DNA of 9,107 nucleotides, taken from Anaerolineales bacterium UBA4826 (GTDB taxonomy: Bacteria; Chloroflexota; Anaerolineae; UBA4142). Location: NCBI GenBank assembly GCA_002400365.1, contig DHFK01000141.1, positions 8,866-17,972 of the forward strand, in the 5' to 3' direction. Each line of letters begins with the position of its first letter. Position 1 is the first letter of the stretch. Both the position numbers and the translations under genes were made by a program. The notes beneath the pieces are model-generated. The model saw only the letters and a program-made list of their open reading frames with translations. It made no database searches and had not been told where the DNA came from. Shown in pieces: positions 5,646 through 9,107 of this stretch.

Positions 5646-6470
5646 ATGGACGTTGCCGAAATCACTCTGCGCATCGTACGCGTGGAGGACATTATTCTGC
5701 ACGAGGGTCAAGACCCCCTAGTTGTAAAGCGACTGGCGGAACGGCTGCGCCAGGACGGCATCTTGCGCAATCCTCCCATTGTTTCAGAAGCAGACAAACG
5801 CTACATCGTCTTGGACGGGGCGACGCGCGCGGGCGCGCTAGATTACCTGGGCATCCGCGACGCCCTGGTGCAAATCGTGGACTATGCCGCGCGGCACATC
5901 TGCCTCGACTCGTGGCACCATTTGATTCAGCGGATGCCCCCGAGCGATTTGTTCGATGGCATCGCCGCGATCCCGGGCGTGAGCATCGAGCATGTGGATG
6001 CGCCGCAAGCCGAGCGCGACCTGACGCTGCACAAAAGTCTGTGCTATATTCTGCTGCGGAACGGCGCGACGTACGCGGTGCGCGGCGCGGATGCGCTAGA
6101 GTCGGCGGTCGCGCAACTGAACCAAGTGGTTAGTTTGTACGCCGGGAAAGCCGAAGTCTATCGCGCGGTGACGACCGATTTGGGCATTCTCACCCGCGAG
6201 TATCCTGACTTGAGCATGGTCATCGCCTTTCCGCGTTATACGCCGTTCGAGGTGACGCGGCTTGCGCTCAACGGCACGAAACTGCCGATGGGCATCACGC
6301 GGCATTTGATCAGCGGGCGCGCCATTGGCATCAACGTCCCGCTCGACCGCCTCGCCTCCGATGAGTCGCTGGAAGCGAAAAATGCCTGGCTGCAGAAATG
6401 GTTGATGGACAAAATCCACGCGCGCAAGGTGCGATTCTATCAGGAACCGGTGTTTGTGTTTGACGAATAG
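5646..6470 (+). CDS. SbnI/SerK-like free serine kinase (ParB/sulfiredoxin fold)
   Basis: The 274-residue protein starts with a ParB/Srx-type domain: ILHEGQDP with E20, LRQDGILRNPPIV, then YIVLDGATRAGALDYLGI with D57. These match the catalytic glutamate and the DG..R motif of the free serine kinases SbnI (Staphylococcus) and SerK (Thermococcus). The C-terminal third also agrees with SbnI as I recall it: KLPMGITRHLISGR, then INVPLDRL, and an ending with a VFVFDE-like tail. The expected reaction is serine plus a nucleotide phosphate donor giving O-phosphoserine. Its position right after serA supports this. It is unlike plasmid or chromosome ParB, having no helix-turn-helix region or CTPase GERR motif that I can see. 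Donor nucleotide and direction of flux are unknown. The stop codon TAG is the first base triplet of element C. Confidence 0.72.
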   Translation: MDVAEITLRIVRVEDIILHEGQDPLVVKRLAERLRQDGILRNPPIVSEADKRYIVLDGATRAGALDYLGIRDALVQIVDYAARHICLDSWHHLIQRMPPSDLFDGIAAIPGVSIEHVDAPQAERDLTLHKSLCYILLRNGATYAVRGADALESAVAQLNQVVSLYAGKAEVYRAVTTDLGILTREYPDLSMVIAFPRYTPFEVTRLALNGTKLPMGITRHLISGRAIGINVPLDRLASDESLEAKNAWLQKWLMDKIHARKVRFYQEPVFVFDE

Positions 6471-6539
6471 TCGCGTAGTCGGATAGTCAATTGGTCGCAT
6501 AGTTTGACTATCCGACTACGCGACTACGTGACTAGAGAG
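6468..6539. repeat. Palindromic element C, 8-nt units, 23-bp perfect arms
   Basis: Bases 6468-6490 and 6504-6526 are exact reverse complements around a 13-nt loop. The whole element falls into nine consecutive 8-nt units. Five start with TAGT or TGGT (6468, 6476, 6484, 6492, 6500) and four start with CTA (6508, 6516, 6524, 6532). It shares 19 exact bases (6470-6488) with element A at 1721-1739. It supplies the stop codon of the upstream kinase gene at its left end and the GAGAG ribosome site of iorA (6535-6539) at its right end. Confidence 0.85.
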
Positions 6540-6544
6540 ACTTT

Positions 6545-8539
6545 ATGACCCAAGCAGTCGTCCTCGGCAACGAAGCGATCGCGCGCGGCTTGATCGAAGC
6601 CGGCGTCAGCGTCGTCACATCATATCCTGGCACACCCAGTTCCGAAATCCTGCCCGCCGTCATCGAGTGGAAAAAGAAACTCGGACTGGATACCTACGTC
6701 GAGTGGTCGGTCAACGAAAAGGTCGCGCTCGAAGTCGCGCTCGCGGCGAGTTGGGCGGGCAAGCGCGCCGCGGTCGCGATGAAGCAAGTCGGGCTGAACG
6801 TCGCGAGCGATCCGCTGCTCAGCGCGGCGTACACCGGCGTGGTCGGCGGGTTCGTCGTGATCTCGTGCGACGATCCTGGACCATACTCATCGCAGACGGA
6901 ACAGGATACGCGCTTGTTCGCGATCTTCGCCAAAGTGCCGGTACTCGATCCATCCACGCCGCGCGAGGCGCAAGCGATGGTGCGCGCCGCGTTCGCGCTC
7001 TCGGAAAAATATCGCGTGCCGGTGATCCTGCGCCCGGCGATGCGCGTTTCGCACGCGCGGCAGAATATCACGCTGGACGAGGTTGACGCGACGCCGCGTC
7101 CCGCGAATTTCAAAAAGGATCCCAATCGCTGGGCGGCGACGCCGCGCTATCGGCTGATGCTGCATCGCGAGTTGAATGAAAAACTGGCGAAGATTGAGGA
7201 GGAGTTTGAGGCGTCGGGGTGGAATGAGAGATGGGAGATTGGAGATTGGAGGCCTGCCCTGAGCGGAGTCGAAGGGTTGGAAGTTGGAAATTCGCGCTTG
7301 GGCAGTCTCCAATCTCCAATCTCTAACCTCCAACCTCCAATTGGAATTATCGCCTCTGGAGTGCCCTCCACAACCGCGCGCGAGTTGCTGGAGGAATTCG
7401 GCGTCCAAGTCCCGGTTCTGAAAATCGGAACCGTGTACCCGCTGCCGCGCAAACTCGTCAGCGCTTTCGTCGCGCGCTGCGAACGCGTCTTGGTGTTGGA
7501 AGAGCCGGACGCGGCAATCGAATTGCAGATCCCCGACCGGCGCAATGTCCTGGGACGATTGGACGGGACGATTCCAAACGCGGGCGAACTCGCGCCCGAA
7601 ACGCTCTACCCGATTTTCGCGCGCGTGCTGGCGGAAGCCAAATTGACAGAGTCCGCGCCGCCCGCGCTCGACCCGGCGTGGAGCGATACGCTCAAGTCAA
7701 TTCCATTGCCGGTTCGCCCGCCGCGTCTTTGCCCCGGCTGCGCGCATCGTTCGGCGTTTTATTCGATTCGCCGCGTTTTCCCGGGCGCGTTCTTTGCCAG
7801 CGATATTGGCTGCTACACGCTGGGCACGAACCTACGCGCGGTGGATACCTGTCTCGACATGGGCGCGGCGATCACGATCGCGACCGGGCTGTATCACGCG
7901 TATCGGCTCGACGACAGGAATCAACCCATCGTCGCAACGATCGGCGATTCGACGTTCATTCACTCCGGGGTGACCGGGCTGGCGAACGCAGTGCACACTG
8001 GCGCGCGTTTCGTGCTCGTGATCCTCGACAATGGTACGACCGCGATGACCGGCTTTCAGCCGACGACCGATCAGACCCGGCTCGCGGATGGTCGCGAAGG
8101 CGCGCGCGTCGCGATTCCGGAACTGGTGCGCGCGTGCGGCGTGAAATTCGTGCAGGTGTCGGATCCGTACTATCAGAACGACTTTCAAGGCATCCTGAAG
8201 CAAGCCGCCGCGTTCACGCAATCGGATGAGGGCGGCGTGGCGGTCGTTATCGCCAAGCGTCCGTGCGTGTTGTACGATCGTTCGCCCATTGACGCGCATC
8301 CGATCAAAGTGGACGTGACGGATCAATGCGATGGCTGCAAGTACTGCTTGGTCGCGTTCGAGTGCCCGGCGCTGGCGATGAATTCGGCAACGAACAAGGT
8401 GGAGATTGATCGGCGGATCTGCGTGGATTGCGGACAATGTATTGACGCGTGTTACAAGGGGTTTATCGTCGAATCGAACCCGGTGACGATTTCTGAGTTG
8501 GCGGAGAAGGTGGGGCTGCAGGAAAAGTTCGTGCCGTAG
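6545..8539 (+). CDS. iorA: Indolepyruvate:ferredoxin oxidoreductase, alpha subunit
   Basis: The 664-residue protein has full IorA architecture. An N-terminal TPP pyrimidine-binding domain carries SYPGTPSSEI and E58 in SVNEKVALE. A transketolase-C-like domain spans about residues 266-380. The TPP-binding domain has CPGCAHR, GDST (467-470) and DNGTTAMTG (495-503). A C-terminal ferredoxin domain has cysteines 595, 598, 601, 607 and 626, 629, 632, 636, enough for two [4Fe-4S] clusters; the last cysteine is followed by Tyr rather than the usual Pro. With IorB it converts indolepyruvate (or other aryl pyruvates) and CoA to the aryl-acetyl-CoA, CO2 and reduced ferredoxin; the reverse reaction makes aryl pyruvates in some anaerobes. 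Residues 228-265 are encoded by a palindromic repeat inserted in frame. The ATG follows GAGAG by 5 nt. IorB begins 21 nt later. Confidence 0.94.
   Translation: MTQAVVLGNEAIARGLIEAGVSVVTSYPGTPSSEILPAVIEWKKKLGLDTYVEWSVNEKVALEVALAASWAGKRAAVAMKQVGLNVASDPLLSAAYTGVVGGFVVISCDDPGPYSSQTEQDTRLFAIFAKVPVLDPSTPREAQAMVRAAFALSEKYRVPVILRPAMRVSHARQNITLDEVDATPRPANFKKDPNRWAATPRYRLMLHRELNEKLAKIEEEFEASGWNERWEIGDWRPALSGVEGLEVGNSRLGSLQSPISNLQPPIGIIASGVPSTTARELLEEFGVQVPVLKIGTVYPLPRKLVSAFVARCERVLVLEEPDAAIELQIPDRRNVLGRLDGTIPNAGELAPETLYPIFARVLAEAKLTESAPPALDPAWSDTLKSIPLPVRPPRLCPGCAHRSAFYSIRRVFPGAFFASDIGCYTLGTNLRAVDTCLDMGAAITIATGLYHAYRLDDRNQPIVATIGDSTFIHSGVTGLANAVHTGARFVLVILDNGTTAMTGFQPTTDQTRLADGREGARVAIPELVRACGVKFVQVSDPYYQNDFQGILKQAAAFTQSDEGGVAVVIAKRPCVLYDRSPIDAHPIKVDVTDQCDGCKYCLVAFECPALAMNSATNKVEIDRRICVDCGQCIDACYKGFIVESNPVTISELAEKVGLQEKFVP
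7232..7340. repeat. Palindromic element D, 7-nt units, inside iorA
   Basis: The left half has heptamers of the form TTGGAGA from 7232, 7239 and 7246. A 24-nt module (7253-7276, containing TGAGCGGAGTCGAAGG) follows, then more TTGG-type heptamers from 7277, 7284 and 7298. The right half has five heptamers of the form TCTCCAA starting at 7306, 7313, 7320, 7327 and 7334. Bases 7235-7251 and 7307-7323 are a perfect 17-bp inverted repeat, and TGCCC 7255-7259 pairs with GGGCA 7300-7304 inside it. The reading frame stays open and encodes about 38 extra residues between two IorA domains. The 24-nt module resembles a repeat I associate with Chloroflexota-like genomes; that is recollection, not a search. 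Confidence 0.85.
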
Positions 8540-8560
8540 GAACGGAATACGTGAGGCGGG

Positions 8561-9107
8561 ATGAGCATCAAGATTCTTCTTGCTGGGATTGGCGGACAGG
8601 GCGTGCTGTTTGCGCATCAACTCCTCGCCGAGTGCGCGGTCGCGCAAGGGTTGAATGTGACGGGCGCGGAGACGCACGGCATGAGCCAACGCGGCGGCTC
8701 GGTTGTCTCGCACCTCAAAATCGGCGATGCGGCTGCGCCGTTGATTCGTCAGGGGACCGCGGACCTGATCCTCGCGTTCGACGCGGCGGAAGCGTACCGC
8801 AACCTGTCGTTCATTCGACGCGGCGGAACGGTGGTCGTCAACAACGCGCGGAACGATTTTCCCAGCGCGAAGGCATCCCGGCAACTCGAAAATTTCCAAG
8901 TCGCGCTGCGTGTGCTGGACGCGGATGGCATCGCCCGAAAACTGGGCCGCGCGTCCGCCGCCAACGTCGCGCTGCTGGGATTCGCGTCCACGTGCGCTGG
9001 ATTTCCGCTCGCGCGCGCTACTCTGCGGGAGACGCTCGCGCGGGTCGTGCGTCCGCAGTTCTTGGAATTGAATCTGCAAGCGTTCGACGAGGGGGTAGCA
9101 TCTGGAA
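8561..9107 (+). CDS. iorB: Indolepyruvate:ferredoxin oxidoreductase, beta subunit (3' end missing)
   Basis: The frame from the ATG at 8561 is open to the window end, giving 182 residues and no stop. GIGGQGVL (9-16) and ETHGMSQRGGSVVSH (37-51) are the hallmark motifs of IorB and the related gamma domain of pyruvate:ferredoxin oxidoreductase. The family is usually about 190-200 residues, so only a short tail is probably missing. It pairs with IorA to form the active alpha-beta enzyme. Its start follows the iorA stop by 21 nt with a GAGG ribosome site (8553-8556), so the two are surely co-transcribed. Confidence 0.93.
   Translation, partial: MSIKILLAGIGGQGVLFAHQLLAECAVAQGLNVTGAETHGMSQRGGSVVSHLKIGDAAAPLIRQGTADLILAFDAAEAYRNLSFIRRGGTVVVNNARNDFPSAKASRQLENFQVALRVLDADGIARKLGRASAANVALLGFASTCAGFPLARATLRETLARVVRPQFLELNLQAFDEGVASG

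Noticed and set aside
5646..6470. Chromosome-partition ParB
   Set aside because: It lacks the ParB GERR CTP-binding motif and a helix-turn-helix domain, has no parA neighbour, and its C-terminal region matches serine kinases instead.
6468..6539. CRISPR array or simple tandem repeat
   Set aside because: The 8-nt units switch to their reverse complement halfway and there are no spacers, so it is a palindrome and not an array.
7226..7340. Intein or frameshift in iorA
   Set aside because: The insert is only about 38 residues with no intein motifs, and the frame is intact on both sides.
7832..9079. 415-codon - strand frame opposite iorA and iorB
   Set aside because: It spans two clearly coding + strand genes and their junction. 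The product is rich in Arg and His with no recognisable domain.

Overview
The window (about 60% GC by eye, lower in one segment) looks like bacterial chromosome. All metabolic genes lie on the + strand and one small toxin-antitoxin pair lies on the - strand. The gene content (TrpB2-type tryptophan synthase beta, class V aminotransferase, short SerA, IorAB) and the palindromic elements built from 7-8 nt units suggest an anaerobic or thermophile-related lineage such as Chloroflexota/Anaerolineae. That assignment is inference only; no taxonomic marker gene is present.

Layout. 1-335: upstream region with a possible gene tail, a hairpin and a good sigma70-like promoter. 336-1709: TrpB2-type tryptophan synthase beta. 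1711-1950: a 240-nt chain of palindromes. 1974-3050: class V PLP aminotransferase of the serine-glyoxylate/phosphoserine type. 3122-3469: small zinc-ribbon protein with two membrane segments. 3470-3892: non-coding, with a possible gene remnant, a 16-bp inverted repeat resembling an integron attC site, and a strong terminator. 3893-4593 (-): DUF433 antitoxin and DUF5615 PIN-like toxin with a 4-nt overlap, lower in GC than its surroundings. 4681-5598: short D-3-phosphoglycerate dehydrogenase. 5646-6470: ParB/sulfiredoxin-fold protein resembling the free serine kinases SbnI and SerK. 6545-8539: indolepyruvate:ferredoxin oxidoreductase alpha subunit, carrying an in-frame palindromic repeat. 8561-end: its beta subunit, cut by the window edge.

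How the genes may work together. Phosphoglycerate dehydrogenase plus a phosphoserine-type aminotransferase can make O-phosphoserine from 3-phosphoglycerate, and the SbnI/SerK-like protein could make it from free serine. An archaeal TrpB2 has been reported to use O-phosphoserine rather than serine as the partner of indole. IorAB interconverts indolepyruvate and indoleacetyl-CoA. The cluster can therefore be read as a phosphoserine-fed tryptophan/indole module. No single member is new, but I do not know this combination as a described system.

The second notable theme is structural. Four palindromic elements (1711-1761, 5585-5635, 6468-6539, 7232-7340) share one architecture: tandem 7- or 8-nt degenerate units in the left half and their reverse complements in the right half. 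The unit sequences differ between elements. Two elements start at or over a stop codon, one follows a stop directly, and one lies in frame inside iorA.
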